Origin: Congeria kusceri
Taxonomy: Eukaryota > Mollusca > Bivalvia > Myida > Dreissenidae
Assembly: GCA_027627225.1 (NCBI GenBank)
Contig: CM051026.1
Span: forward strand, 1,561,501 to 1,625,500
DNA: 64,000 nt
Direction: 5' to 3'
Shown here: positions 21,088 to 33,469 of the stretch, piece by piece
Numbering within the stretch: position 1 is the stretch's first letter
Layout: each line of letters starts with the position of its first letter
Translations under genes and position numbers: made by a program
The notes under the pieces: generated by a model
What the model saw: the letters and a program-made list of their open reading frames with translations, nothing else
Database searches by the model: none
What the model was told of the DNA's origin: nothing

Positions 21088-23007
21088 AGCTCACCTGAGC
21101 ACAACGTGCTCATGGTGGGTTTTTGTGATTGCCTTTTGTTTGTCATGCGTCGTGCATCGTCAACATTTACCTAGAGGCCACATTTATTGGCCAATCTTCA
21201 TGAAACTTGCCCGGAACATTTGTCCCAATGATATCGAAGAAAGGTTCGGACTGGGTGATGTGGGGTCAGAAACTAGGTCAAATTGAAGAAAGAGTTTGTG
21301 AACACATATCTTTTGCCAATCAACATGAAACTTGCTCAGAACATTTGTTCTAATGATATCATGGCCGAGTTAGAAAATGGCTCCGGTCCTTTTAAAAACA
21401 TGACTGCCAGGGGCGGGGCGGGGCAGTTTTCCTTATATGGCCTTTGAAAAAGATAATGAACGCTCCAAAAGTCACATTTTTTGCCCAATCAACATGAAAG
21501 TTGCTCATAATATTTTTTCTTATGATATCTCAGCCGAGTTCGAAACCAGTTCCACTCCGTTGAAAAACATGGCTGCCACGGGGCGGGGCGGTTTTCCTTA
21601 TATGGCTCTATTGAAAACTTTAAAAAGTTTGTGAACACTCTAGAGGCTACATTTATTGCCCAATCTTCATGAAACTTGCCCAGAACATTTTTCCAAATGC
21701 TATCTCGAACGAGTTCGAAACTGGGTCATGTGGGGTCAAAAAGTAGGTCTCTAGGTCAAATTGAAGAAAAAGCTTGTGAACACTCAAGAAGTCACATTTT
21801 TAGCCCAATGAACATGAAACTTGCTCAGAACATTTGATATGATATCTACGTCGAATTCGAAAATGGTTCCGCTACGTTGAAAAACATGGCCGCCAGAGGG
21901 CGAGGCAGATTCCTTATATGGCTATAGAAAAAGTTTGTGAACCCTCCAAAAGTCACATTTTTTGCCCAGTCCACATGAACCTTGCTCAGAACATGTGTTC
22001 TTATGATATTTCGACTGAATTCGAGAATGGTTTTTGCTACATTGAAAATAAACGGCTGCCAGGGTATGGGGCAGTTTTCCTTATATGGCTATATTGAAAA
22101 CTTTAAAATGCTTGTGGACACTCTAGAGGCCACATTTATTTGCCACTCTTCACGAAACCTGCCCAGAACATTAGCTATAATAATATCTCGAACAAAAGTT
22201 CGAAACGTGGTCATGTGGGGTCAAAAACTAGATCACTAGGTCATATTAAATAAAAAGCTTGTGAACACCCTAGAAGTCATATTTTTTACCCCAATCTTCT
22301 TAAAACTTACTCAGAACATTTGTTTGAATAATATCTCAAACAAGTTTGAAACTGGGTCACCTAGGGTCAAAAACCAGGACTCCAGGATGATATCTCAGAT
22401 AAGTTTGAAACTGGGTCAGGTGGGGTTAAAAACTAGGTCCCCAGGCCCAATAGAAGAAAAAAATTTGTGAACACTCTGTAGACCACATTAATAGCCCAAT
22501 CATCATGGAACTTGCTTAGAACATTTGTCCCAATGATATCTCAGACGGGTTCAAAACTGGGTCACGTGGGGTCGAAAACTAGATCACGAGGGCAATTTGA
22601 AGAAAAAACTTGTGAACACTAGAAGTCAATTGTTTGCCCAATCTTCGTGAAACATGCTAATAACATTTATTTGAATGTTATCTCGGATGAGTTTGAAACT
22701 GGGTCATGTGGGGTACAAAATTAGGTCACCAGGCCAAATTTAAAAAAAAGCTTGTGAACACTCTAAAGGCCACATTTATAGGCCAATCATCACAAAACTT
22801 GCTTTGAACATTTGTCGCTATGATATCTGCAAAAATTTCGAAACCAGATGACATGGGGATTAAAAGCTAGGTCACCAGGTCAAATTGAAAATAAAGCTTG
22901 TGAACTCTAGAGGCCAAATTTTTAGCCGAATCTTCATGAAACTTGCTCACAACAGTTTAGTTCCTTAGACCCTCAGGTGAGCGACCTAGGGCCTTGTGGC
23001 TCTCTTG
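21088..23007 (+). mobile_element. Helentron-like (HINE-type) element, complete
   Basis: 5' end TTTTTAGCTCACCTGAGCAC; 3' end CCTCAGGTGAGC-GACCTA, an imperfect hairpin (GGGCC-TTGT-GGCTC) and TCTTGTT. The 11-bp inverted repeat GCTCACCTGAG/CTCAGGTGAGC is 5'-terminal on the left and internal to the hairpin on the right. The core has about twelve diverged tandem units of 140-205 bp with CTTGTGAACACTCTAGAGGC, CATGAAACTTGCTCAGAACA, ATGATATCTCGGACGAGTT and GGGTCATGTGGGGTCAAAAA words. It is flanked by T-runs with no target duplication. No protein is encoded; the short open frames are repeat shadows. Confidence 0.78.
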
Positions 23008-23200
23008 TTAATATTTGTTATCTGTTATCTAACATAAAAACATTTTATAAACAAGTCACAAACCATATATTCTGAGTGTGAATAAAATTTTGATTATTTC
23101 ATCTTTTGTCTTTGAGTTTATTTATAAACATTGAAAACGCATATGTGATTACTGCTATATTGTTCTCTGACAAGGTATTAATATTCAGATAATGATTACC

Positions 23201-23430
23201 TTAAAGGGACCTGTTCACAGATTGACGAATTGACAATTGTTCAACTTTTTGTCACAGATTCCAAAAATAAAAGAACAGTGTATACAAAGGAGCAAAATTA
23301 CACTATGGACCTAGAAATATTCTGTAAAAACCGTTTTAGTTTAAACGATGGAATAAATAGGAGTGTTTATGTTAATTTTGTTGAAATTGTTGACCACACG
23401 TGGAACACTTACATGAAGTAAATAATGCAA
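23201..23430 (-). mobile_element. SINE family A, tail fragment
   Basis: TTAAAGGGACCTGTTCACAG at the left end is the reversed tail of the SINE family seen intact at 42411-42627. The remaining 200 bp match less clearly and no tRNA-like head is found on this strand before the next, oppositely oriented SINE begins at 23431. Confidence 0.55.
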
Positions 23431-23510
23431 GTCCGACTGGCCGAGTGGTCAAGATGATAGCCTTTTAATCCAGCGGTCCCAGGTTCGAACCCCGATGGGA
23501 CAAATTTTTT

Positions 23511-26291
23511 AGCTCACCTGAGCACAACATGCTCATGGTGAACTTTTGTGATCGCCTTTTGCCAGTCGTGAATCGTTCCTTGTAAATATTAACCTTGTAA
23601 ATATTAACCTTGTCAACATTCTAGAGGCCAAATTTAGTGCCCAATCTTCATGAAACTTGCTCAGAACATTTGTCCTAATGATATCTCGGAAGAGTTCGAA
23701 ACTGGGTCATGTAGTGTCAAAAACTAGGTCAAGTTGAAAAAAGCTTGTGGACACTCTAGAAGTCACATTTTTTGCCCAATCAACATGAATCTTGCTCTGA
23801 TCATTTGTTTTTGTCTCGCCTGAGCACAACATGCTCATGGTGAGCTTTTGTGATCGCCTTTTGTGCGTCTTGTTGTGCATCGTTAACATTTACCTTGTGA
23901 ACACTTTAGAGGCAACATTTATTGGCCAATCTTCATGAAACTTGGTCACATTTGTCCCAATGATATCTCTGCAGAGTTTAAAACTTGGTCATGTGGGGTC
24001 AAAAACTAGGTCACTTGGTCAAATTAAAGAAAAAGCTTGTGAACACTAGAAGTCACATTTTTGGCCCAATCAACATGAATGTTGCTCAGAATATATGTTC
24101 TGATGATAACTTAGCCGAGTTCTAAAATGGTTCCGCTCCGTTAAAAAACATGGCCCCCAAGGGGTGGGGCAGTTTTCCTTATATGGCTATATTGAAAAAT
24201 TTTAAAAGCTTGTGAACACTCTTGTAATCATATTTTTTACCCAATCTTCTTGAAACTTTCTCAGAACATTTGTTTCAATAATATCTCGGTTGAGTTCGAA
24301 ACTGGGTCACGTGGGGTCAAAAAATAGATCACCAGGCCATATTGAAGAAAAAGCTTGTGAACAATAGAGGCCACATTTGTAGCCCCAATCATGAAGAACT
24401 TGCTCAGAACATTTGTCCCAATGATACCTGAGATGAGTTCAAAACTGGTGGGGTCAAAAACTAGGTCACTAGGGCAAATTGAAGAAAAAGCTTGTTAACA
24501 CTGAAAAAGTGACATTTTTTGCCCAATATTCTTGAAACTTGCTCAGAACCTTTGTTTCAAAAAAATGATATATCGGACGAGTTTGAAACTAGCTCATGTC
24601 GGGTCAAACTAGGTCACCAGGACAAATTTAAGAAAAAAACTTGTGAATACTCTAGATGCCACATTTATAAGCCAATTATCATGAAATGTGCTCAGAACAT
24701 TTGTCCAAATGATATCTGAGACACATTCGAAACCAGGTCACATTGGGTCATAAGCTAGGTCACCAGGCCAAATTAAAAAAGAAGCTTGTGAACACTCTAG
24801 AGGCCACATTTTTTGCCGAATCTTCTTGAATCAGAACAGTAGTTCCTTAGCCCCTCAGGTGAGCGACCTAGGGCCTTATTACTCTTGTTATGATATCTCT
24901 GCTGAGTTTGAAAATGGTTCCTCTCCGTTAAAAAACATGGCCTACAGGGGCGGGGCAGTTTTCCTTATATGGCTATAGAAAAAGCTTGTGAACACTGTAG
25001 CAGTCACATTTTTTGCCCAATCATCATGAATCTTGCTCAGAACATTTGTTCTTATGATATCTTAGCCGAGTTCGAAAATGGTTCCGCTTCATTGAAAAAC
25101 ATGGCCGCCAAGGGGCAGAGCAGTTTTCCTTATATGGCTATAATGAAAACTTTAAAAAGCTTGTGAACACTCTAGAAGCCACATTTATTGCCCACTCTTT
25201 ATGAAACTTTCGCAGAACATTTGTTCTAATGATATCTTGGACGAGTTTGAAACTGGGTCATGTGGAGTCAAAAACTAGATCACTAGGTCAAATTGAATAA
25301 AACGCTTGTGAACACTCTAGAAGTCATATTGTGTACCCAATCTTCTTGAAACTCGCTCAGAACATTTGTTTCAGTAATATGTCGGACGAGTTCACTAGGG
25401 CAAATTGAAGAAAATGCTTGTGAACACTCTAGAGGCCACATTTGTAGCCCAATCGTCAAGAAACTTGCTCAGAACATTTGTTCCAATTATACCTGAGATG
25501 AGTTCAAAACTGGTGGGGTCAAAAACTAGGTCACTAGGGCAAATTGAACACTCTAGAAGTCACAATATTTTTGAAACTTGTTCAATGATTTCACGGACGA
25601 TTTTGAAACTAGCTTATGTCGGGTAAAAAACTAGGTCACCATGACAGATTGAAAACAAAGCTTGTGAATACTCTAGATGCCACATTTATAGCCCAGTCGT
25701 TATGAAACATGCTAAGAACGTTTGTCCAAATGAAATCTGGGACATGTTCGAAACTGGTCAATTTTTTCCTATATTTTTGCGAAATTTGGTCAGTCACGCG
25801 CTTGAAATTGGTCCGTGAACAGTATATCAAGAACCTATATGTTGATTTTTTTCTCGCTCACTTCGATCGCATCAAACTTAAATACTCCGATTAGTGTTAG
25901 GTCATAGCATACATGTCTCAGTTGCCAATTGATGAGCATTAACATGTTTAGCAAATAATGTGTTCATTAAAATACAAGCTGAAAGACTTATCAGGCTAGA
26001 ATATGATCCCATATTTTCATTTTAATGAAGTATTTTTACCATAAGATTCCTATATTTTGTCAAAAAATCGTCAAAAAGTCCTATATTTTAGGTTAAAATA
26101 GTCCTATATTGTTCCTATATTTTCTGTGAAACTTGGTTGAGGTCAAAAGCTAGGTCACCAGGCAGAATTGCAAAAAAAAGCTTGTGAACACTCTAGAGGC
26201 CACATTTTTAGCCGAATCATCATAAAACTTGCTCAGAACAGTAGTCCCTTAGCCCCTCAGGTAAGCGACCTAGGGCCTTATGGCCCTCTTG
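23511..26291 (+). mobile_element. Helentron-like element inserted in a SINE (outer copy)
   Basis: 5' end TTTTTTAGCTCACCTGAGCA; 3' end CCTCAGGTAAGCGACCTA, a perfect hairpin (GGGCC-TTAT-GGCCC) and TCTTG. The core consists of 140-170-bp tandem units as in the 21088 element. It sits in a T-run of the SINE, with no target duplication, as expected for Helentrons (TT target). It is itself interrupted by another copy at 23814-24887. Confidence 0.75.
23814..24887 (+). mobile_element. Helentron-like element nested in its own family (inner copy)
   Basis: A second 5' terminus (GTCTCGCCTGAGCACAACAT, a variant of AGCTCACCTGAGCAC) begins after TCATTTGTTTT. A second 3' terminus (CCTCAGGTGAGCGACCTA, GGGCCTTATTA, CTCTTG) ends at 24887. 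Removing 23814-24887 rejoins TCATTTGTT to TTATGATATCTCTGCTGAGT, reconstituting the outer repeat unit as seen intact near 25043-25070. This fixes the element boundaries to within a few T residues. Confidence 0.72.
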
Positions 26292-26425
26292 CTTTTCTTT
26301 TCTTTCTTTTTTCTAAATACTTCTTATACTTGAGCTTTTTAATTCCGATGCTTAAATCTGTCAAGTTAAGACATTTAATTGTATACTTCAAAAAATGCGA
26401 AAAATATGTGAACAAGTCCCTTTAA

Positions 26426-26968
26426 TTACATGCAGTTCAAGTAGCATATACTAAAATGAGTTAGCCTGTATGAAACAAAGGTAGCTCTCAATTCAAATTT
26501 TTAAAATATTTCTAATTTTATTTAACAAAAAATTGATTGCACATGCAAGTTTGACACGACATGTCGCAGAAGTAAATATTTTCTTATAGCCCTGTGTCCG
26601 TCATTATATTATCATAGATTTATTGCGAACTTAAGGTGAATTCAATATTTTTCATTCCTATGGATACATTAAAAAGCTGCCATCACTATTTTCTAGACCA
26701 GTTTGCAAATGTTGTGAATACAGAACATGTGCGTGTGATTATCAATACTCGGCCAATACACCATCTTTGAACCTGTGAAGTGTAATACGCAGTTTACTGG
26801 TAAACAGTGCAGACGAAACACAACCATATGACTTGGCGTTATTGGTAGTGTACTTGTAGATGTGGAATAACACGTTAGATGTTAATTCATTTTATTTCAC
26901 GGTGGTCTAGTTTGCGCTGATTTTGCAATCCGATCTTTAAGACCCTATGTTAAAATACTGTTTTTTGT
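26426..26968. other. AT-rich DNA, no gene
   Basis: No feature that I can support. Confidence 0.5.
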
Positions 26969-27200
26969 TGAGCCCGTCTGCCGTCAGCTCGATTTAGTTG
27001 CCACAATGGCAGTTTGGTGTATGTGTGTGAATGCGTGCGTCCGTCCGTCTGATCTTGTCTGGATTGTAAATTCCTCATTCATCAGGCAATTTTAAAATAA
27101 CTTGCCACAAATGTTCACCATGTGGAGATGGCGTGTTGCACACAAGACCTGTTTCCATAGCTCAAAGGTCAAGGTCAGGCTTAGAGATCAAAGGAAAATA
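26969..27200 (+). repeat. Fragment of the GTTGAGCCCG-starting tandem-repeat element
   Basis: Begins GTTGAGCCCGTCTGCCGTCA with GCTCGA, then GTCCGTCCGTCTGATCTTGT and one unit (AATAACTTGCCACAAATGTT, CACCATGTGGAGATGGCGTG, GGTCAAGGTCAGGCTTAGAG). It is colinear with 56216-56700. Confidence 0.6.
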
Positions 27201-27411
27201 TCTGCTTGTTAGAAAATGAGATTTTTAATAACTACAATACAAGTTGCTTCCTTGACATCAGGCTCAAAATGTTGCAACAGGCATCTAGTTTACTTTGCGG
27301 ACAAATGTTGGGTTATGTTTCATGCAGTTTGAGTACATAACATGGGGGCCTTTGATAAAGTGAAATAAAACTTACTGTTTTAGAAATGATAGAAAGTGTA
27401 TTCTAAAAGAA

Positions 27412-27742
27412 TACTTACTAACATTTCTGTGCGCAAAACACAACATTATCATTGTTAAACTTCCCAATAAACAACGCAAAACGAAGGCCCAAATATGAGC
27501 TTAGCACGGTCAAAAGGAGTTCCAATTACAATTGCAAAAATATATGTAAAATCATGTTAGAATCAAAATAATTTTTGCATTAACATTGTTTATCGACTGA
27601 TAAACAACTCTTTGTCGTTCTCATGCGTGGCTATAAAACAACTCTGGCTAAAGCCCTCGTGGTTGAATGCTTATGCAAAAGAACTCCAAATCATTGTTTA
27701 TTGGCCGATAAACAACTATAAATCGATAATTATTTATTAAGT
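27412..27742 (+). repeat. Palindrome-containing dispersed repeat, copy 3
   Basis: In forward orientation: TTAAACTTCCCAATAAACAA with CGCAAAA, TGCAAAAATATATGTAAAAT, CATGTTAGAATC, GTTTATCGACTGATAAACAA, the CTCTTTGTCGTTCTCATGCG loop and TTGTTTATTGGCCGATAAAC. The inner palindrome arms are diverged but recognisable. Confidence 0.75.
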
Positions 27743-30700
27743 CACACATTAAAAAAATTAAAATAATATGATTTTCCGTTTGCAGGAATATTAGAAATAC
27801 GTACAAAAAGTGTATGAGTTTAAGAGTGGACCATTTTTCAAAAATGGATGATATTTAGACACCGGCGAAATTAAATGATTTCATTGTCTGTTTTTGTCAT
27901 GTTTATTTGTTGATCTATTCATAAAAAATGTTCATTGTTAGTATTTAGTGAACATACAACTTCATCCAATCCACTGATAGCAAGACATTAATAAGGTGTA
28001 CTATTTGATTGCCCATATTAATATATTGGATATTCCAACAAGCTGTGTCAAAAGCGATACCTGATTTCGACTTTTGGTACTAAAGCGTCGGGCAATCGCC
28101 ACAATCTTAAAATGGTTCCACTTGGCATTATTCTAACATTCTACCCCTTTCTAAAAGTTTTTCGCAGAACCTTCATGTGTGGAATATGTTAGAAAGTGGA
28201 CTGTAGCCTTTAAATCAGTGTTTTGAAATAATAAGAACTTATGCAAATATAAAAGTAGTGACTGGTTTTTTTGAAAATGTCTTAGTCACTAAATATTAAG
28301 CTTATAACAATTTGAACTAGAATAAGCTATGACCAGGAATATTTATGCCTTGTTTTAATTTAGTCCTACGTGTGTGGAGGATTGTTCCTGACACAGACCA
28401 TCATCTCAAAGGATCTGGTGATGATAGCATGACCAGTATGTGGCTTATTAAAACATTCTTGAGTTTGTTACCTGGGTAGAACCAGTTCTTGTTGTCTGTG
28501 GGAAATATCGGCTACCTTGCCTAGAATTCATTTGATACTGAATAGTGAATTGGATTATGCTTAGGTTTTTGGCATGTATGTAATATCTATAGTTAGATGG
28601 AGAGGCCTGGACAATGTGGATGCACATACTGAATGTGACAGCAGTGCACATGTGGTCGAGGGTTTGAGACTGCATGTTAGAAGTGCTTCATGCAGCTTCT
28701 GTACATCCAGCTCCCAGCGCTGGTGAAACAATGATGACAGAACACTATGAAGACTTTTTGATTAAGGTATTGTATGTTAAATATTTCTGTTTGAAACCGT
28801 TCTATTAAATTGAACATTTAATAATTTTCTTGATGTCACAAGGTGAAAAAAGATCTCATCAGGAGTCTTCAATGTAAAACAGTTCTGAGATGTCAATGTT
28901 GTTTTAAATCGTGCTCTTGAAGGTACTTATTTTGTGACTTGGTTGTATTGATAGCTGTGGCCTACTAAGAACCATTCAAGTTGCATTCTTAAGTAGAACC
29001 AGTGCTTAGTGACTTTAAGAAAGATTACGTGTCAGAATACTGACCTAATGAGTTCCCAAGCTATAGCTGGATAGCACCACCATTTCCTCACCATGACTGA
29101 GTAACTGCATAATTTGCCTGGCACTATAACGTTATAAGGTAGTGTGTTGTTACACTTTGGTTTCTTGTGGTTGTTTGTACATTATCCTACAAATAGGTAT
29201 GGAACCTGCAGGCCTGCACAGCCACTAGGCAGTTAGGAGTGTCCTGGTATGGGTGTCTCACTCCGAATGTGTTAAATACACTAGGTAGGTGCCACATTTT
29301 AATTATTTCACATTTTTCTCTTAATGTTGAAAATGTGGAAGACTGTTAGATTTTGCATTAGGCTATCTACACTTTCCCATTTGTAAGTAGCTTGAAAAAT
29401 AAGTGAAACGAGGTCTTTGCACTGAAGAGGACATAACAAAGATTGAAGAATTCTTCAGTATTTCTAGAGTAATTGCCCTGCATTTATTTTATGCCCTCCA
29501 AACTTAATATTACAAACTTGTCATTACTTAATTGCACTTAACCTTAGGTAAACAATTTACATGTTTTTACACACTGTTTGATATTAAATAGCTTGCATGC
29601 GTTTTATTTGTTGTTGAAGAATGCTTGTTACTTTAATATTTAGCTACACAGCAACAAAGTAGGAATGCAGTGCATTGGGTCCTTGTGCATACCATATCAG
29701 CACACTGGGAGTCACTGACAGGCAGGCAGGGTGCTGACTGGAGACACTGAATTTCAAGTCCTACTGGTTGTTGATCCAACATGAGGTAAGAATTGTTCAG
29801 AAATGTCTGTAACATTCTATATGGTTGACAAAATGTTGACTGAAAGTGTGTTTCTATAAACAATTAAGCGTACCTTACAAAAATAATGGTAAGCTATCTG
29901 TATAGGGAACTTCTCCTGCGTTGACCATTGACTGTCAAACATTTTCTTGTATGCATAATAAAATATGTTGACTTTTTCTGCCAGTTTTAGCAAATACCAT
30001 ATGTTAAAGATAAATGCAATACGTCAAATAAGACTGATACACCAATTCATGATTTTTGTGTGAGTGAAAGTCGTCCTTTTCTAATATTTGCCTTGTAGAC
30101 CATTTATCTGCAGATCTTCACTGAACTTGCGCAGATTGTGTACCCGTATATCCATTTTAAATTCTTACATTCAGTCAGTCAGTTTGATAGTGGTTCTAGA
30201 TGGAACTCAATGCAGTTACACTGAAGTATGAGCTAGTAAATGTTGCTAAATATAAGAACTCATTCAAAATCACATTTATAGACGTGACCAATCAATACTA
30301 ATAGTTGCACAGTTTTGCATAAAGACAACATGGTACTTTTGAAGTGAATTCTAACGCACCATCAAATGATCATATGGTCAGCTAAAATTTGGTTCAAATT
30401 CCTTTAGGAGTCATTCTGATCGTAACCTAATGAAGCAGAATAGAACATAATTACATATTGCCATTAATGACATCTTGTAGTTCACAAAAGCTAGAACACA
30501 TTAATTGCAAAATTTAAAATAACCATGATGCCCTGTTTATGATTAGGCAGAGTTTGTAAAGAATTTTTTTAGAATTCGGTGGAAGTCATGTGTTTAAACT
30601 GTGTATGCTGATATGTCATAATTTTCTGAATTTCTTAATATCAATTTACATCTTGTCATTTATCTTTGGGTAACAGTTTTGCAAAAATTCATGAAGTGAT

Positions 30701-31769
30701 CTTTATTTTTATGTACTTATATCCAATAAGCATAACATTTTAGTTTATTTTTTTTTAGTACATTCTAATTAGTTAAGTTGAATGTGATTGTAAAATATTA
30801 GTGCATATTACTTGGATCTTCTTATTCAAGGGATAGAACTCATGTTAGACTACTAAACTAAAACTTCAAAAGTGATCTCCCCTTCATTAATGAGTTTTCA
30901 CATTGGTTTCTTGAGGTATGTCTTTTTGAATGTGTATGTCAGATTTTGTTTGGACTACGGTATATTTTGGACATGCATTCTTACTCTTAAATAAGCAAGT
31001 TTACTAGATCTATGCATCACATGCAGGATCCATTATCCAGGCTCCTTAGTCAATATCCTACTTAGGAATCCTAGGTGAAGAGGTCAAAGGAAGGATATAA
31101 TTGTGGTATGCATTGTAGGGTGTTAGAATTACTTTAATTTAAAGTGTACACATGTGAAAGAATTTTTGCGTGTATGACTGATGTTCGTTGGTTAAAGTAA
31201 TAGCCACATTATGGAGTTCTTAAATTAAAAAAGGTTATAATAATGGGGCGTGTGTTGAAGCGGAGACGTTGTGATGATGATGATGATCATGATGATTCTG
31301 ATGATGAAATTTTATACACATTATTGATATTTAGTTTGTGATACCTGTAAAATCAATTATTGCCGCATCTCATTAGTAAATTTTTACAGTAATCAAGCGC
31401 ATCTGATCAATTAAATTAAATGTCTTGAAGCAGCCCTAGGTGTGTTTGAGCCAAGCAAATATAACTTGCGTGACAACCGGAACTGGGACCAAAACTCTGA
31501 GCCATCAAAAAATTCGACCAAATTTCAACCCTCATTAATTCAAACAAAACAACATAAATATATACGAATATAAAGCAATACAATATTATTCACTTAAAAC
31601 GAGAATTTCGATAAAAATTCAAGTTATCTGGCGTCCACTGTAGTTAAATACTTATCAAATTATGTATTTCCCGTTAATCATTACATTATCATTGAGACTG
31701 TGTCCCTTATTTTCAGGCTGCCATTGTCCTTGTATGCAATATGTCACTATAGGGAGAGATTGTTTACCT
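27743..31769. other. Unassigned AT-rich region with scattered exon-like and SINE-like scraps
   Basis: No gene is called. SINE-B body fragments lie at about 28465-28505 and 28985-29025 (GGTAGAACCAGTTCTTGTTG; AGTAGAACCAGTGCTTAGTG). Two stretches look exon-like: 28690-28767, open in one frame up to ATTAAG|GTATTG, and about 29733-29786, preceded by CAGGCAG and ending in a consensus donor CATGAG|GTAAGA. No reading frame links them. A GAT-rich tract lies at 31275-31306. Confidence 0.35.
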
Positions 31770-31841
31770 GCCAGGTTAGCTCAGTCGGGAGAGCACTCGC
31801 CATGTAAGCGAGAGGTCCCGGGTTCGAGTCCCGGACTGGCT
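31770..31841 (+). tRNA. Degenerate tRNA-like sequence, Thr(TGT)-like anticodon
   Basis: The arms fold as D stem GCTC/GAGC, anticodon stem CTCGC/GCGAG with loop CATGTAA, and T arm CCGGG-TTCGAGT-CCCGG. The anticodon would be TGT (Thr). Base 33 is A instead of the near-universal T. The acceptor arms (GCCAGGT and ACTGGCT) pair poorly. It is probably a tRNA pseudogene or a SINE head, with intact A (TAGCTCAGTCGG) and B (GGTTCGAGTCC) boxes. Confidence 0.45.
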
Positions 31842-33168
31842 GCACAGTGTCAGTGTTCTCACCTGTGAAACCACAGTAACATAATATGCATTGTAATGAA
31901 AGAAACTGTATTATTATAAGATTTTTGTCAGAAGCAACAAGATTTATGCAAACAAAATTTTGATTACATGTTTTTATTAGGCTTTCTGAATATTATTGCA
32001 GCATGACCTTCTAGATGTTTTGTTTTATTTTCAATCTGCACCACTTGATATCTCACAACCAACTTGGCACACAGCGTCATGTTATTGTAAACACTGCACT
32101 ATAAGGATTAAATATAGTTTTGACCTTAAGCCTCATCTCTTTTACACATACTTGAACAATGACAAATATGTACGTGTTATTTTGAAAATGTTCATGTGCA
32201 TGGCTACAAACCTAGTAGAGGTATCAAAAATAAACCATTTTAAAATTGTTGAAATTATTAGAACATTTGAGTGCAAAAAAAAACACAAAAAACTTGTTTA
32301 AACAAGGAAAATTATTCATTTTATCTGATTACCATAGTACATTAATGGTTAAATCCCTTGCTATCCTTGATCGATAGTTGTGCCAAATTAATGTTGCAAG
32401 GCAATCATGGTTGGCTTGTTGTTCATTCTCACTTTGAGTCCGTTGTACAAGTTGTCTAATATAAAGCCAAAAACATGATTCTTATTAACTCGGCTCAGGG
32501 TTTGAAACTCTTGTTCAGTATGTTTTTTTTTTATTGTGCTCTGTATATGCTTTCTATCTCATTGCCTTTGACAGACCTTTTTGAGTGAGCTAACAACCAA
32601 TTTACGGGTAATGTAGTATTTTGTACACACTTACAACTATACTGTGCAACTCATTCTGGGTGATGATTAATTTTTTATTGTAAGAATGTGACTTTGTGAA
32701 GTGCATGTGGGATGTCTGCTAAAAAGACATGTGATGTGAACCTGAAACAGCTTTAATCTGGAATACTTTGACCCGTCGGAAGCAGCAAAACATGCATTGC
32801 AAATAGCAGTTTTGCAGGGATTGGAAATGAGTCTCTCATAAACACTGTCAGCAGTCTCTAGCTTCAGCTGCAAAAGAACTCAGTTTTCAGAAACTAAATG
32901 ATCACACTTGTTTGGTCAATCATGGGTGACTCTTACTCATCGGAGTGAAGTCACATGTGAAAACTATTATTCTTATAGAAATAATGTAAATTAACAGCAT
33001 ATTTATTGCATGACATTGTAAATTTGCCAAACTTGATGTAATCAATTTATTTTTTGTCTCAGATCTTGAGAATCATGTAAAGATAAATGAAAGAGGTGGT
33101 AATTGTAAGAAACCATATTTGAAAAAAATTATGTCAGTACAAATCTGTCCTACTACATCATGTATCTA
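31842..33168. other. AT-rich DNA, no gene
   Basis: The plus-strand frame at 31996-32301 and minus-strand frame at 32667-32873 show no recognisable domain or splice context. I do not call them. Confidence 0.4.
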
Positions 33169-33224
33169 TCTTCATTGTCAATCCAAATGTATCTAACAAG
33201 ATACATTTGGATTGACAATGAAGA
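33169..33224. repeat. Perfect 26-bp inverted repeat with 4-base loop
   Basis: Bases 33169-33194 are the exact reverse complement of 33199-33224, with AACA between. The arm begins TCTTCATTGTCAATCCAAAT. No mismatches are present, which indicates a recent origin. Confidence 0.9.
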
Positions 33225-33469
33225 ATTGTTTTGACCCTATCAAGTGTGCCATATTGGTGATTACAGCTGGTTTCTGAAAACTTGAGTTCTGCTGCAGCAG
33301 ATGATAAGGGGCATTGACAGTTTTCATGTGTTGTATTTTCTGCCCAAGAACAGTCTCAATCAAGCCACCCCCATATGATGTTTGTAATGGATGTTTTGTT
33401 GCTTTGGTTCAACTAATGTGTTCCAAATCAGAGATCGTTTTTTTCAGACGTTTGTGTCAAAACATGTGA

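Larger units (their letters stand above)
23431..26425 (+). mobile_element. SINE family A split by a 2.8-kb Helentron-like insertion
   Basis: The tRNA-like head (23431-23503) has A box TGGCCGAGTGG and B box GGTTCGAACCCC. The body and tail resume at about 26292 with TACTTGAGCTTTTTAATTCC, GATGCTTAAATCTGTCAAGT and the terminal GTGAACAAGTCCCTTTAA (26425). The same head, body and tail words occur in the same order, uninterrupted, in the minus-strand copy at 42411-42627 (about 217 bp). The intervening 2.8 kb is therefore a later insertion. The head lacks good acceptor pairing, so it is not called a functional tRNA. Confidence 0.75.

Noticed and set aside
21062..26425. Many plus-strand open frames of 60-85 codons with similar peptides
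   Set aside because: They are successive tandem units of the Helentron-like elements read in chance-open frames; the peptides are not conserved between units.
31770..31841. Functional tRNA-Thr gene
   Set aside because: The acceptor arms do not pair and base 33 is A; listed as a degenerate tRNA-like sequence instead.
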